DNA of 64,000 nucleotides from Christiangramia forsetii KT0803 (GTDB taxonomy: Bacteria > Bacteroidota > Bacteroidia > Flavobacteriales > Flavobacteriaceae), in contig NC_008571.1 in assembly GCF_000060345.1 (NCBI RefSeq), positions 2,108,001-2,172,000 of the forward strand. Reading direction: 5' to 3'. The position numbers and the translations under genes were made by a program. The notes under the pieces were generated by a model. The model saw only the letters and a program-made list of their open reading frames with translations. It was not told the DNA's origin and did no database searches. Of the stretch, positions 26,666 through 36,062 are shown one piece after another. Position 1 is the first letter of the stretch. Each line of letters starts with the position of its first letter.

Positions 26666-27073
26666 TTATTTAATCTCCTTTAAAAAAAAAGCAACAGCTT
26701 TTCCCTCTATCACAATATCTTTTTCATCGTTCTCCACCCAGGTCCTCAATGTTATTATAGGTTTATCCTCTCTGATATGAATCACTTCCACCCATGCAGT
26801 TACTTTTTGGTCTATAAACACAGGTTGTTTAAACGATGTCTCCTGGCTCAAATAGATGGTTCCTGGCCCTGGAAGTTTGCTGCCCAGTATTCCCCCAACA
26901 AGAGAAATCACCATAGGCCCCTGCACAATTCTCTGCCCAAATCTACTTTTTGAGGCATAATTTTCATCAAAGTGTATTGGGTTCTCATCCCCAGAGGTAG
27001 ATGAAAAACTCAAAACATCATGTTCTGAAAATCTTTTAGATAAAGAGGCTCTGTCCCCGACTTTAAATTCCAT
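26666..27073 (-). CDS. MaoC-like (R)-specific enoyl-CoA hydratase
   Basis: A 135-residue single hot-dog domain. SGDENPIHFD (27-36) carries the hydratase motif with catalytic Asp 29 and His 34 as in PhaJ and MaoC. IVQGPMVISLVGGILG is the central helix. PhaJ-type enzymes hydrate crotonyl-CoA to (R)-3-hydroxybutyryl-CoA. Its place between two GNAT genes inside a pse operon suggests it supplies a hydroxyacyl-CoA for N-acylation, as N-3-hydroxybutyryl groups are known on nonulosonic acids. The enzyme class is firm; the role is inferred. Confidence 0.8.
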   Translation of the reverse strand: MEFKVGDRASLSKRFSEHDVLSFSSTSGDENPIHFDENYASKSRFGQRIVQGPMVISLVGGILGSKLPGPGTIYLSQETSFKQPVFIDQKVTAWVEVIHIREDKPIITLRTWVENDEKDIVIEGKAVAFFLKEIK

Positions 27074-27093
27074 ATTAATATTTTTTACTCATA

Positions 27094-27642
27094 TCATACC
27101 GTTTGATAAATTTTGCGGTAGATCTCATCTTTAATATCCCTCCATTCATCTTTTAAAAGGCCAATAGTTATTACGTCTACAAATTCACCATTTTTTTTAA
27201 CATGTTGTTTTAGAAGCCCTTCTTTTTTAAAACCAAACTTGGAATGCATTTCAAGAACTCTAATATTAAAACTGAGCACTTCTCCGCACAGTTTATTCAA
27301 TTTTAAGTCTTCAAATACATAATTAAGCAGGTTAAATTCTACTTTTTTACCAATTCCTTCACCCCTTATTGAAGTATCTCCAAGATAAAAACCCCAAAAA
27401 CATTTACTATTATATGTATCAATATCAATAATATATACCAATCCAAGTTTTCTTCCCTGATACTCAATTATCCAGTACCTACTATTTTTTTCTAGAGATA
27501 TCTTTTTAAACCAACTCTCTTGCTGGTCTGAGGATATTAGATTATCAGTATACATATATTTACTTACCTCAGAGGAATTTCTCCACGTTCTGATTGTTTC
27601 AAGGTCGTCTTCATTTATTTCAATAAAATTTACATCATTCAT
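27094..27642 (-). CDS. pseH: PseH-type N-acetyltransferase
   Basis: A 182-residue GNAT with RTWRNSSEVSKYMYT (19-33) and RGEGIGKKVE as CoA loop, matching PseH, which acetylates the 4-amino group of UDP-4-amino-4,6-dideoxy-AltNAc. KHVKKNGEFVDV near the end is typical. It overlaps pseG by eight bases. PseH in some species accepts other acyl groups, so together with the second GNAT at 26215 two different N-acyl substituents are feasible. Confidence 0.85.
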   Translation of the reverse strand: MNDVNFIEINEDDLETIRTWRNSSEVSKYMYTDNLISSDQQESWFKKISLEKNSRYWIIEYQGRKLGLVYIIDIDTYNSKCFWGFYLGDTSIRGEGIGKKVEFNLLNYVFEDLKLNKLCGEVLSFNIRVLEMHSKFGFKKEGLLKQHVKKNGEFVDVITIGLLKDEWRDIKDEIYRKIYQTV

Positions 27643-28630
27643 TGACCAATTTTTTAAATTTTTTTAAATTGTTCTTAGCAGCATTTCTTAATTCCTTACG
27701 AAATGGTATTTCTTCTATTTTAATTTTATTGTTTTGGATGTCTGCTATGACAGTACTCAATTCTTTTCCATCGAATTTATTAGCATCAAACGACGGCAAC
27801 AAATCTCTATACTTGAAATAATTAAATAATCTTTGTTGATTTTCGGCATAATAACAAATTAACGGAATCGCGCCTCCTGCAAGAACTTCAAGTAATATAC
27901 CGCTGGAAGGTATAATGGCGAGATCTGCTTTCTTAATTTCAGAAAGCATTTCATTCTCATTCAATGAAGATGAAATTTTAATTTTAGGGTTCTTTTTTTC
28001 TATATCGTTCAATGATTCATGGTGAGTATAAGCAGAGCCTAATATTACCGAGATTCTTTCCATCATATCATTTTCAGCTACTATTTCCAAAACAGATTTT
28101 GTGAGATTTTTAAAATCTGAACCCCCAAAGCAAATTAATACATGCTTGATTTCATCGATTTTTTTATTATCCTTGGTAGCCTCGAGAAAAGCTGGTCGTA
28201 GCAAGGCATACCCGGGGCCTAATGCAAATTTCGTGTATGGCTGTGCTAGATAATCTTTTGGAGAAATACCTGGTGAATGATTGATTATTAAATCTGCAAA
28301 AAATACTTTGTCATGCAGGTCATCTATACAAACCAATTTACTTCCAATTTCTTTTACTCTCTTTTGATAAGTAGAATCTAATTCGTAGTGATCTAGCACT
28401 ACAATTTCATCACCGTTCAGAAAATTGAAAAATTCTTCTTCTTCTGAAATTCTTGACACTGAAAATCCTTCAACTACGAAAGTGGTCTCGATAATTTTTG
28501 GAATGGATCTCGTAACGAAATGTATATTAAAAGAGCCTTTGAGCATTTTGGCCAATGCAAAGCACCTGATAATGTGACCTAAGCCAATTTCCGGACTTCC
28601 ATCTGCTCTTATATATATTTTATCTTTCAT
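27635..28630 (-). CDS. pseG: UDP-2,4-diacetamido-2,4,6-trideoxy-beta-L-altropyranose hydrolase
   Basis: A 331-residue GT-B fold UDP-sugar hydrolase. YIRADGSPEIGLGHIIRC (6-23) contains the conserved RxD and the catalytic His 19 of PseG; FGGSD at about 168 and SSGILLEVLAGG correspond to the nucleotide-binding half. It cuts UDP from the altrose sugar before the PseI step. Overlaps of 11 bases with pseF upstream and eight with pseH downstream keep it tightly in the operon. Confidence 0.9.
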   Translation of the reverse strand: MKDKIYIRADGSPEIGLGHIIRCFALAKMLKGSFNIHFVTRSIPKIIETTFVVEGFSVSRISEEEEFFNFLNGDEIVVLDHYELDSTYQKRVKEIGSKLVCIDDLHDKVFFADLIINHSPGISPKDYLAQPYTKFALGPGYALLRPAFLEATKDNKKIDEIKHVLICFGGSDFKNLTKSVLEIVAENDMMERISVILGSAYTHHESLNDIEKKNPKIKISSSLNENEMLSEIKKADLAIIPSSGILLEVLAGGAIPLICYYAENQQRLFNYFKYRDLLPSFDANKFDGKELSTVIADIQNNKIKIEEIPFRKELRNAAKNNLKKFKKLVNE

Positions 28631-29333
28631 TCAGATTCAAAAAATATTCTGCCATTTCCAAATCCTCATACTCATCTATATCAATTGCTTTTTTCCAATG
28701 CATGGGATAGAAGCTGTATTCCGGACCATAAAAACTATTTGTTTCAAAAAGACTATCTCGATTAGCAATCCAAATCGCCCCGGTAGGACAATAAAGGTCT
28801 GGCTGATCCTGTGATCTTTTTATTCTTTCTTCGCTATCAAATATGGGGGTTGCAATATTATTTGCATCCAAATTATGAGCCCACCATGGATTCATCCATC
28901 CATACTTAAAACAACTGATCTGATATTCCTTGCCTTTCTTAATGAAAATTTCAATTGCCTCATCTATGTCCGCACTATCTCTTAAAGGGCAATTCGCCAT
29001 TAATTGAACTACAATTTCTGGTTTTCCATAACTTCCTTCTTCCCACTGGCTCACCGCCCTAATAGTTGCAAGGCTTATAGGAGAGTGATCATCTGAATTA
29101 GAATCTCGTAAAAACGGCACATCGGCACCATATTTCTTTGCTACTTCAGCGATTTCTACATCGTCTGTACTTACGAGTACACGATCAATATATTTAGATT
29201 TCAGGGCCGCTTCTATAGTCCAGGCAATCATTGGTTTGCCGCCAATGTCTATAATATTCTTTTTAGGTATTCTTTTAGAACCTCCCCTTGCCGGTATTAC
29301 AGCAATAATTCTTCTATTTACCAAATTGTCCAT
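28620..29333 (-). CDS. pseF: pseudaminic acid cytidylyltransferase
   Basis: A 237-residue CMP-nonulosonate synthetase of the NeuA/PseF family. IPARGGSKRIPKKNI is the nucleotide-binding loop; QLMANCPLRDSADID is the metal-binding part. The order in a pse operon points to PseF rather than NeuA, although the two are hard to separate by eye. It overlaps the SDR gene by 16 bases upstream. The product CMP-nonulosonate is the donor for the GT-B enzyme at 22566. Confidence 0.85.
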   Translation of the reverse strand: MDNLVNRRIIAVIPARGGSKRIPKKNIIDIGGKPMIAWTIEAALKSKYIDRVLVSTDDVEIAEVAKKYGADVPFLRDSNSDDHSPISLATIRAVSQWEEGSYGKPEIVVQLMANCPLRDSADIDEAIEIFIKKGKEYQISCFKYGWMNPWWAHNLDANNIATPIFDSEERIKRSQDQPDLYCPTGAIWIANRDSLFETNSFYGPEYSFYPMHWKKAIDIDEYEDLEMAEYFLNLNER

Positions 29334-30076
29334 CCTCCGTCAACTTTTATATTTTGCCCGGTCATATTATTGGAATTATCAGAAACCAAAAAATCAACAG
29401 GTCCTATTACATCTTCCTCCTCCAGCATCTTTTGCTGTGGTGTTAAATTTTTGTAGCGGCTTTCAAAATCCTTATCCGTCCTACCTTTTATCCCTCCAAA
29501 ACTAACACAATTAACCCTAATTTCGGGAGCTAAACGAACTGCCAATTCTTTGGTTAGGTGAATTTGGGCTGCTTTAGAAACCCCGTAATGCACAGCAGAT
29601 GATTCTTCAAAATTATCATACAAGGATGGGGTGGGAGCAACTACGCCATACATGGACGATATAAAAATTATATTCTCAATTTTATGAGACGCATTATTAA
29701 TCAATTCCATAGATAGCCGATATGGAAAAACAACATCCATAAATAATTCTCCGGAAAAATTTTCCGCAGAAATAGTTTTATCGTTTTCTAATTTTAAGAA
29801 CCTAAGTGATCGGGCATTATGGATGACATGTGTTAAGACTATTTTGTTGGATTGAATAAATGTTCTAATTAAATTTAAAGCGCTGTTCTCTGAAAAGTCA
29901 ACTTCAATCACTTTAAAATTCTCGAGGTTATATCCCGATAATTCTGAATGTTTTTTATCTAAAAAACGTTCTCGGTTAGTAGATGTAGTGATCACCTTGT
30001 ACCCATTGCCCAAAAAATGCCTGACAAGTTGAAAACCTACTTTACCACTCCCCCCCGTAATTAAAATATTTTTCAT
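29318..30076 (-). CDS. short-chain dehydrogenase/reductase in the pse operon
   Basis: A 252-residue classical SDR. GGSGKVGFQLVRH is the NAD(P) loop, and YGVSKAA gives the catalytic Tyr and Lys. The C-terminal VDGGW is the usual SDR end. It is joined to pseF by a 16-base overlap and to the Gfo/Idh gene by four bases. It is one of three extra oxidoreductases inserted between pseC and pseF. A role in making a variant nonulosonic acid or an acyl donor is likely but unidentified. Confidence 0.85.
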   Translation of the reverse strand: MKNILITGGSGKVGFQLVRHFLGNGYKVITTSTNRERFLDKKHSELSGYNLENFKVIEVDFSENSALNLIRTFIQSNKIVLTHVIHNARSLRFLKLENDKTISAENFSGELFMDVVFPYRLSMELINNASHKIENIIFISSMYGVVAPTPSLYDNFEESSAVHYGVSKAAQIHLTKELAVRLAPEIRVNCVSFGGIKGRTDKDFESRYKNLTPQQKMLEEEDVIGPVDFLVSDNSNNMTGQNIKVDGGWTIW

Positions 30077-30969
30077 CTTTTACCTTTTTCTAAAATTTGA
30101 ATTATTTCGAGTGTCTCCTCCCTGTTGATATTACTCTCAATTCCATTTACTAAGTTCACAAATTTCTTAAGCGAACTTTTAAAACATGCATAAGAGTCCC
30201 TAAAATCTTTTTCTATCACACCCTTTAAGCCATAAAATGACAATTTTATAGGAATTGGTATATTACCGGTAACTTTAATATACGCAGTAGTATTTTTCCA
30301 TTCAATCATACAACTGGAAAGATGTTGATTATGGATACTCTTAACATTAAGTAGTTCGCCTCTTTCAGGCAGACGGGAAACAATCGGTTCTATTAAATGT
30401 ATAGCGTAGGTATCCCATTTTTTTGGTATAGCTGCTTCTACATGAACTATTTCTCCAATACTGTCCTTTTCCTGGTCTGTCAAATTTAGTTCCTCAGCAA
30501 AGCGAATAGAAGAACAGGAAAAAACCTGATCTTCAAACTGCTGTACATCTAAAATTTTGTTAGCTTCAAATACAGATAAAGCCAAAGGCTTATCAATGAA
30601 AATAGGAATTCCGGATTTCAAAAATGGCAAAGCCATTTTATAGTGATTTTCGGCATCATCCCTGGCTAATAGAACAGCATCTACTTCCCCGACCATATCC
30701 TCAAGATTTTCTACTACAATTTCAATTTTCGCAGCTGCCGCAATATGTTTTGAAGTGGCTATATCCTGAGTCCAAATATGGGTGACTTTACCGAAGTTCC
30801 CCAAACTAGCTTCTGGAAATTTTTGTTTCGCTAAATATTCAGGAATTGCAGGAAAAGGGCAATCCTCCATTTTTTCTTTATCAAAGCCATTAAATATGGC
30901 GCTCCAGGAATAAGGATGCCCATTCCCATCGCTCATACCAACAACGCCTATTTTTAGTTTTTTGGCCAT
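30073..30969 (-). CDS. Gfo/Idh/MocA-family oxidoreductase in the pse operon
   Basis: A 298-residue protein with an N-terminal Rossmann domain; the loop is an unusual GVVGMSDGNGHPYSW, with extra residues before the usual Gly-rich turn. IDKPLALS corresponds to the EKP motif that carries the catalytic Lys. The C-terminal half is shorter than in typical family members (about 330-390). It overlaps the AKR gene by 16 bases. The substrate is unknown; a nucleotide sugar or keto-sugar is expected. Confidence 0.75.
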   Translation of the reverse strand: MAKKLKIGVVGMSDGNGHPYSWSAIFNGFDKEKMEDCPFPAIPEYLAKQKFPEASLGNFGKVTHIWTQDIATSKHIAAAAKIEIVVENLEDMVGEVDAVLLARDDAENHYKMALPFLKSGIPIFIDKPLALSVFEANKILDVQQFEDQVFSCSSIRFAEELNLTDQEKDSIGEIVHVEAAIPKKWDTYAIHLIEPIVSRLPERGELLNVKSIHNQHLSSCMIEWKNTTAYIKVTGNIPIPIKLSFYGLKGVIEKDFRDSYACFKSSLKKFVNLVNGIESNINREETLEIIQILEKGKR

Positions 30970-31787
30970 CGGGATGGAATTAAAATATTATCATTTATTT
31001 TATATTGTAACTCTGGAAGTTGTGAAGCTAATTCCAAGTTTGTTAGATTTTCAATTAACTGCTTATTAGTCTCAACACCAATGATAATTTTATCTATAAA
31101 TGGTTGTTGCACGGCAAATTTTAAGAGAGCTCCATTTAAAAATTCTTTTTTTTGTAACTGGCTTAAGGGCCGCTTTACTTCATCAAAAAAATTGTCTAAC
31201 TTATTTGGATTCATGAAAAATAAGCCTTGTAAAAAAGCTGATCGCGTATGAATTTCGCAACCTTCTTTTTTAAGATCTTTTAAAAGAATTTCAAATCTCC
31301 TGTCAAAATAATTATACGGAACCTGAACAAGATCTGGTATAAAGCCTTTATCAATTAGGAGTACCAGCTCCTTTGGTTCGTTTAAAGAGAACCCAATTTT
31401 ATCCACTTTAGATTTACTTTTGAATTCCAATAATTCATCCCATTGTGAAGGGTTTTCCAAGAAATCCATTGGGCGGTGAGCAAGGTACCCATGTAACTTT
31501 TCAAGTCCGAGTTTTTCTAAGCTTGTCTCGAGTTGTATGGAAATAGATTCCATACTGGCTGGCATAAATTTGGATACCATTTGAAATGGAGATAAATCAT
31601 TTTGACCCAAAACATTTTCGGAATTTCCATAAGCACTCGCCGAATCCAAAACTTCTATATTATAAGCTTTAGCTGTATTTAAAATCTCTTTGACTTCCAT
31701 AGAGCTGGTTTGTCCGGTTTTATTAGAAATACCATAAGGAAGTCCAAACTGAACTGTTCCTAAACCTAGCTTTTTAATCAACTTCAT
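30954..31787 (-). CDS. aldo/keto reductase in the pse operon
   Basis: A 277-residue aldo/keto reductase TIM barrel. VLDSASAYGNSEN contains the catalytic Asp and Tyr, VSKFMP the Lys and LAHRP the His. The NADPH-binding end (IIIGVETNKQLIENL) is present. It overlaps pseC by 14 bases and the Gfo/Idh gene by 16. Its presence in a pse operon points to an extra keto reduction in a modified pathway; substrate unknown. Confidence 0.85.
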   Translation of the reverse strand: MKLIKKLGLGTVQFGLPYGISNKTGQTSSMEVKEILNTAKAYNIEVLDSASAYGNSENVLGQNDLSPFQMVSKFMPASMESISIQLETSLEKLGLEKLHGYLAHRPMDFLENPSQWDELLEFKSKSKVDKIGFSLNEPKELVLLIDKGFIPDLVQVPYNYFDRRFEILLKDLKKEGCEIHTRSAFLQGLFFMNPNKLDNFFDEVKRPLSQLQKKEFLNGALLKFAVQQPFIDKIIIGVETNKQLIENLTNLELASQLPELQYKINDNILIPSRWPKN

Positions 31788-32982
31788 AAAAATTGTTAAT
31801 GTGATCTATCACAAAATCCTGTTCATTCTTTTCCAGAGTTGGATACATAGGTAAACTTATACAATTACGATAATACTCTTCCGATTGTGCCAAATCTCCT
31901 TCTCGCCAACCCAGTTCACGATAGTAAGGCATTAAATGACATGGGATATAGTGAATCTGCGCAAAAATCTTATTTTCCCGCAAGTAATTATATAAGCCCA
32001 GCCTATCATCTACTTCGAGCACGTACAAATGATATGCATGTCCCTCAATAACTCCAGACTGCCCCTTCGCAAATTTTTTGTCAGCAAAGGCTTGATCATA
32101 TCTTGCAGCGAGCATTCTTCGTTTCTCAAGTCCCTCGTCAGCTCTTTTTAATTGGCTAGTTCCCAAAGCTGCCTGAAAATCTGTTAATCTATAATTATAT
32201 CCCAATTCCTGCATTTCCATATACCAATTTGGAAATGTACTATTCCCGGAAGCCCCTCCTGCGAATTCTATAGAATTCTCAAAAATTTCTTCACTTTTGG
32301 TAATCCCGTGGGTTCGTAATTTCAGAAGTTTCTCATAGAGCTTTTTGTCATTGGTGGTAATCATGCCGCCTTCTCCGCATGCAATATGTTTTACAGGATG
32401 AAATGAAAAAATAGCTAAATCTGCAAATTGCCCATTACCACATAATTGTTTATTGCCATTAGAATCTACAAAGTATCCTCCAGGTGCATGACATGAATCT
32501 TCAATAATCCATAAATTATATTCTTCAGCAAGATTTCTAAATTCTTCTAGATTTACCGCTCTACCCGCGAAGTCTACAGGTATTAGACCTTTATAAGTTC
32601 CCTTCGGGGCACTTTCTAATAAATCTCTCACTTTATCAATATCTAATAGATAAGTCTCTGGGTTTATATCTGCAAATACCACCTCTCCTCCACAATATCT
32701 TATGCAATTTGCCGAAGCAGCGAATGTTATTGGTGTAGTTATAACTTTATCCCCTGATTGTATATTTAAAGACATCGCACAAAGGTGAAGTGCTGCAGTA
32801 CCATTGGAGACCGCTACCGCATATCTGCTGTCTACATAAGCAGCAAAAGATTCCTCAAATTCTGCTATTTTTGGACCTTGAGTAAGATAATCTGATTTCA
32901 GAGTTTCAATTACAACTTCAATATCTTCTTCTGTGATATTTTGGCGGCCGTATGGAATTGGTTGATTCATATTATACTTCAA
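31774..32982 (-). CDS. pseC: UDP-4-amino-4,6-dideoxy-N-acetyl-beta-L-altrosamine transaminase
   Basis: A 402-residue DegT-type PLP aminotransferase. PLP binds through Lys 198 (FSFHPVKHIACGEGGM region) with Asp 162 in EDSCHAPGG; NGTAALHL and TTPITFAAS are PseC hallmarks. It aminates C4 of the PseB product using glutamate. The frame starts at 32982, but Met 5 (32970) would begin just after the pseB stop and precedes the conserved NQPIPYGRQ, so it may be the real start. Confidence 0.92.
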   Translation of the reverse strand: MKYNMNQPIPYGRQNITEEDIEVVIETLKSDYLTQGPKIAEFEESFAAYVDSRYAVAVSNGTAALHLCAMSLNIQSGDKVITTPITFAASANCIRYCGGEVVFADINPETYLLDIDKVRDLLESAPKGTYKGLIPVDFAGRAVNLEEFRNLAEEYNLWIIEDSCHAPGGYFVDSNGNKQLCGNGQFADLAIFSFHPVKHIACGEGGMITTNDKKLYEKLLKLRTHGITKSEEIFENSIEFAGGASGNSTFPNWYMEMQELGYNYRLTDFQAALGTSQLKRADEGLEKRRMLAARYDQAFADKKFAKGQSGVIEGHAYHLYVLEVDDRLGLYNYLRENKIFAQIHYIPCHLMPYYRELGWREGDLAQSEEYYRNCISLPMYPTLEKNEQDFVIDHINNFYEVD

Positions 32983-33988
32983 ATGTTGGGTCTACATGTT
33001 CTTTTATTAAATCTCTGAGATCCTCTACGGATTCCCATTCATCATTTTCTCCCGAATTATATTGAAAACCTGGTGCTACTTTCTTCGCATTGAATTTCTC
33101 GATAAAATCCTCTAATTTCCACTTATGAGTAGCCGGAAGAATTGTGTAATATTTACCTAAATCATATGTGTAATAAGAATCGGAATCGGTTATCATTTCT
33201 TCGTGAATTTTCTCTCCCGGACGAATACCTACAACCGGTTTATCACAATCTGGACCTATAGCTTCGGCAATATCAGTAATTTTATAAGAAGGAATTTTCG
33301 GAACAAAAATTTCACCACCCCAGGCATGTTCCAATGCATGCATTACCATATCCACTCCACCCTGAAGTGAAATATTGAATCTGGTCATTGTAGGATCAGT
33401 AATTGGTAATACACCCTCATTTCTTTTTTTGAGAAAAAACGGGATTACTGAACCATTAGATCCCATTACATTACCATATCGTACAACTGAAAATTTAATG
33501 GGATTCCAGCCTGTTATATTATTGGCAGCTACAAACAATTTATCTGAAGCTAATTTAGTAGCACCATATAAATTAATAGGTGCCGCAGCTTTATCTGTTG
33601 AAAGTGCTACTACACGTTCGACACTGGTTTCCAGAGATGCATTGATTATGTTTTCAGCTCCCATAATATTTGTCTTAACACATTCCATAGGATTGTATTC
33701 AGCTATGGGCACATGTTTCATAGCAGCTGCATGAATCACATAATCAATACCTTTTAAAGCCCTATTAACCCTGGCTTCATCTCTAACATCACCTATAAAA
33801 AATCTTATTTGCGGATACTTTTCAACAGGATAATCCTGTGCCATCTCAAATTGTTTTTGTTCATCGCGAGAAAAAATAACTAGCTTTTTGAGATTCGAAT
33901 GTTTGCCAAGAATATGAGCGGTTAAGGCTTTTCCTAAGGATCCTGTTCCGCCGGTTATTAAAATAGATTTACCAGTTAAATCAAACAT
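32972..33988 (-). CDS. pseB: UDP-N-acetylglucosamine 4,6-dehydratase (5-inverting)
   Basis: A 338-residue extended SDR. GGTGSLGKAL (14-23) is the NAD(P) loop; YGATKLASDKLF supplies the catalytic Tyr and Lys. The protein has the PseB/FlaA1 length and the MKHVPIAEYNP motif. It opens the pseudaminic acid route from UDP-GlcNAc. It heads the operon, 25 bases after a -7 box, and a 213-base gap separates it from the ABC transporter gene. Confidence 0.93.
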   Translation of the reverse strand: MFDLTGKSILITGGTGSLGKALTAHILGKHSNLKKLVIFSRDEQKQFEMAQDYPVEKYPQIRFFIGDVRDEARVNRALKGIDYVIHAAAMKHVPIAEYNPMECVKTNIMGAENIINASLETSVERVVALSTDKAAAPINLYGATKLASDKLFVAANNITGWNPIKFSVVRYGNVMGSNGSVIPFFLKKRNEGVLPITDPTMTRFNISLQGGVDMVMHALEHAWGGEIFVPKIPSYKITDIAEAIGPDCDKPVVGIRPGEKIHEEMITDSDSYYTYDLGKYYTILPATHKWKLEDFIEKFNAKKVAPGFQYNSGENDEWESVEDLRDLIKEHVDPTFEV

Positions 33989-34012
33989 ATTTTTAATTAT
34001 TTTTTAAACTTC

Positions 34013-34020
34013 AAAAGTAA
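34013..34020 (-). promoter_or_regulatory. candidate -7 box for the pse operon
   Basis: CAAAAGTA reads TACTTTTG on the minus strand, an exact match to TAnnTTTG, 24 bases before the pseB ATG. This is the only sizeable gap upstream of the operon, so it supports pseB as its first gene. No clear -33 box. Confidence 0.55.
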
Positions 34021-34201
34021 AGAGATTAAAACGGTTATAAGTTATCTAGGTTTTTTTTTAATTAATTTTAACAGTGACAATATCCTGTAACCAAACAACC
34101 TATTTGACCAATACATTAAGAAACTAGCATGGGAATAAAGGAAAAATTATATTTAAATTTAATGCCATTAAGGTTTTTTGAAATTAATTTAAAATAAGCA
34201 T

Positions 34202-35998
34202 TTAAATTTCTTGCAGTTCAACCAATTTCTTGAAATAAGGAGATTCGTCAATTAGATTGGAAAATGTATTTACATTTGATATTTTCCCTTTCTTCATTAC
34301 TACGATTCGATCTGCATTTTTAATTGTCGCTATTCTATGAGCTACGATTAAAATAGTATAGTCTCCTTTAAGTTCATCAATATTTTCCTGAATAGCTTTT
34401 TCAGTTTCTGAATCTAATGCTGAAGTAGCTTCATCCAATATTAAAATTTCAACATTCTTGTATAATTCACGAGCGATTGAAATTCTTTGACGTTGCCCAC
34501 CACTAAGATTAACCCCGTTATTTTCCAATATAGTATTCTCCCCATCTGGAAGTTCGTTAATAAAATTTAGGATAGATGCTTGTTTTACAGCCAGCCAAAA
34601 ACGTTCTTTATTAGACTTATTATCATCATCCCAAAAGCTAATATTGTTAAAGACAGTATCATTGAAGATTACAGGATCCTGGGTAATATATCCAACTTTT
34701 TTCTGGATACTTCGATTATCAATTTTTTCCATGTCTTCACCATTAAGGATATATTTCCCACTATCTATAGGCAGCAATCCTGCGATTATATTGACCAGCG
34801 TTGTTTTCCCGCTACCGCTTTCTCCTACAAAAGCAATACTTTCATGCTTTTTTATGTTTAATGAGATATCCCTTAAAATGGGAGTGTTTTTATAGTGAAA
34901 ATCTACATTAGACAATTCCATTTTCTCAATGGGTGGCTCAAGCTTGAGTGCTCCTCTCCTTTCTTTGTTTCCTTTAAGTTCTTCTCCAAATGCTGTCATA
35001 TTTTCCAGGGATCCTGAAACGGCTAAAAACTTGTTCCACCTTGTCTGCATTTGCATCAAATTGGTTAATGCTCTGTAAAAAAATATTAAACTAATTAAAA
35101 TAGGCCCAAGATCTGATCCAAAAAAAGAGGTTTGAATGTAAATTACAGTAACTAAGACGAATATTAAAATCGGCTCTTTTCCGGCAAATAACAATGCATC
35201 CAATTTTCCAATCTGCTTATTACTCTTTTTAATTTTATTTACAGACTCTCTCAATTTATTACCATAAGATTCCAGAGAACCTGTAGCCTTCAAATATTTA
35301 TAGTTCGCTACATTCTGGATCACCAGGCTCTGAAATACATTATTTTCACCGGTAAGGGTCCTGGAAATATTTTTTGTGTTCTTATATAAGGATTTATATA
35401 GAAAATTAGTTAAAACACCTCCTACCGTAACCAAAATCGCAAATTGGGAATCAATTCTAAAAGCAAAGGCCATGTATACAAACACTAAAACTCCAAACTC
35501 CAAAGCCTTAAAATAATTGAAATAGGAAGCTGCTACTCTGTCTACTTCTCCAGTCAAAGTATTCTGGATTCTACCAACATCAGACATTACAAAATATTTG
35601 TAACGTAAGTTATTCAACCAAGTAATATTATTTAATCTTAGATTTTTTATAAACCATTCTCGAACATTTACTGAATAAATACCAGAAGCATACTGAACCA
35701 AACCTTTCGCCAAAAAGAAAATTGCCATAAAAGCTAGTATAGAAACCAGATTTAGATCAAAACCAATATCGTTGATAAAATCAACTATGAATTGTAGTTT
35801 TCCTAAAGCTTCAGGATCTACTTCAGAAGAATTATTAACCATTTGAAGCAGAGGAAGGAACATAGTCAAACCAAAACCATCTAAAATACCTACGAATATG
35901 CTTAGCCCAACTAAGATAAAAACCCTATATCCCAAATAGGAATAAAAATATGCGAAACTGGTAAAATACTTCCTAATAATTTTTTTTATCAAAACCAC
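34202..35998 (-). CDS. ABC transporter, fused membrane and ATPase domains, PglK-like flippase
   Basis: A 598-residue half transporter. Six membrane segments occupy residues 1-320; the ATPase has Walker A GESGSGKTT, signature NLSGGQRQR and Walker B ILILDEATSALD. Fused proteins of this type in glycan loci resemble PglK, which flips lipid-linked oligosaccharide to the periplasm, or MsbA, which flips lipid A. No Wzx flippase occurs in the window, so a PglK-like role fits, but a lipid or drug substrate cannot be excluded. About 60 bases separate it from the upstream GT2 gene. Confidence 0.8.
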   Translation of the reverse strand: MVLIKKIIRKYFTSFAYFYSYLGYRVFILVGLSIFVGILDGFGLTMFLPLLQMVNNSSEVDPEALGKLQFIVDFINDIGFDLNLVSILAFMAIFFLAKGLVQYASGIYSVNVREWFIKNLRLNNITWLNNLRYKYFVMSDVGRIQNTLTGEVDRVAASYFNYFKALEFGVLVFVYMAFAFRIDSQFAILVTVGGVLTNFLYKSLYKNTKNISRTLTGENNVFQSLVIQNVANYKYLKATGSLESYGNKLRESVNKIKKSNKQIGKLDALLFAGKEPILIFVLVTVIYIQTSFFGSDLGPILISLIFFYRALTNLMQMQTRWNKFLAVSGSLENMTAFGEELKGNKERRGALKLEPPIEKMELSNVDFHYKNTPILRDISLNIKKHESIAFVGESGSGKTTLVNIIAGLLPIDSGKYILNGEDMEKIDNRSIQKKVGYITQDPVIFNDTVFNNISFWDDDNKSNKERFWLAVKQASILNFINELPDGENTILENNGVNLSGGQRQRISIARELYKNVEILILDEATSALDSETEKAIQENIDELKGDYTILIVAHRIATIKNADRIVVMKKGKISNVNTFSNLIDESPYFKKLVELQEI

Positions 35999-36062
35999 TT
36001 TATTTAATCATTTTATAAACCGTATCTGCATCATATAAGATTTGAGAAAGCATATTAACAGT

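Noticed and set aside
33375-33734. A 119-residue plus-strand frame opposite pseB
   Set aside because: Antisense shadow of a well conserved gene; no start signal or similarity.
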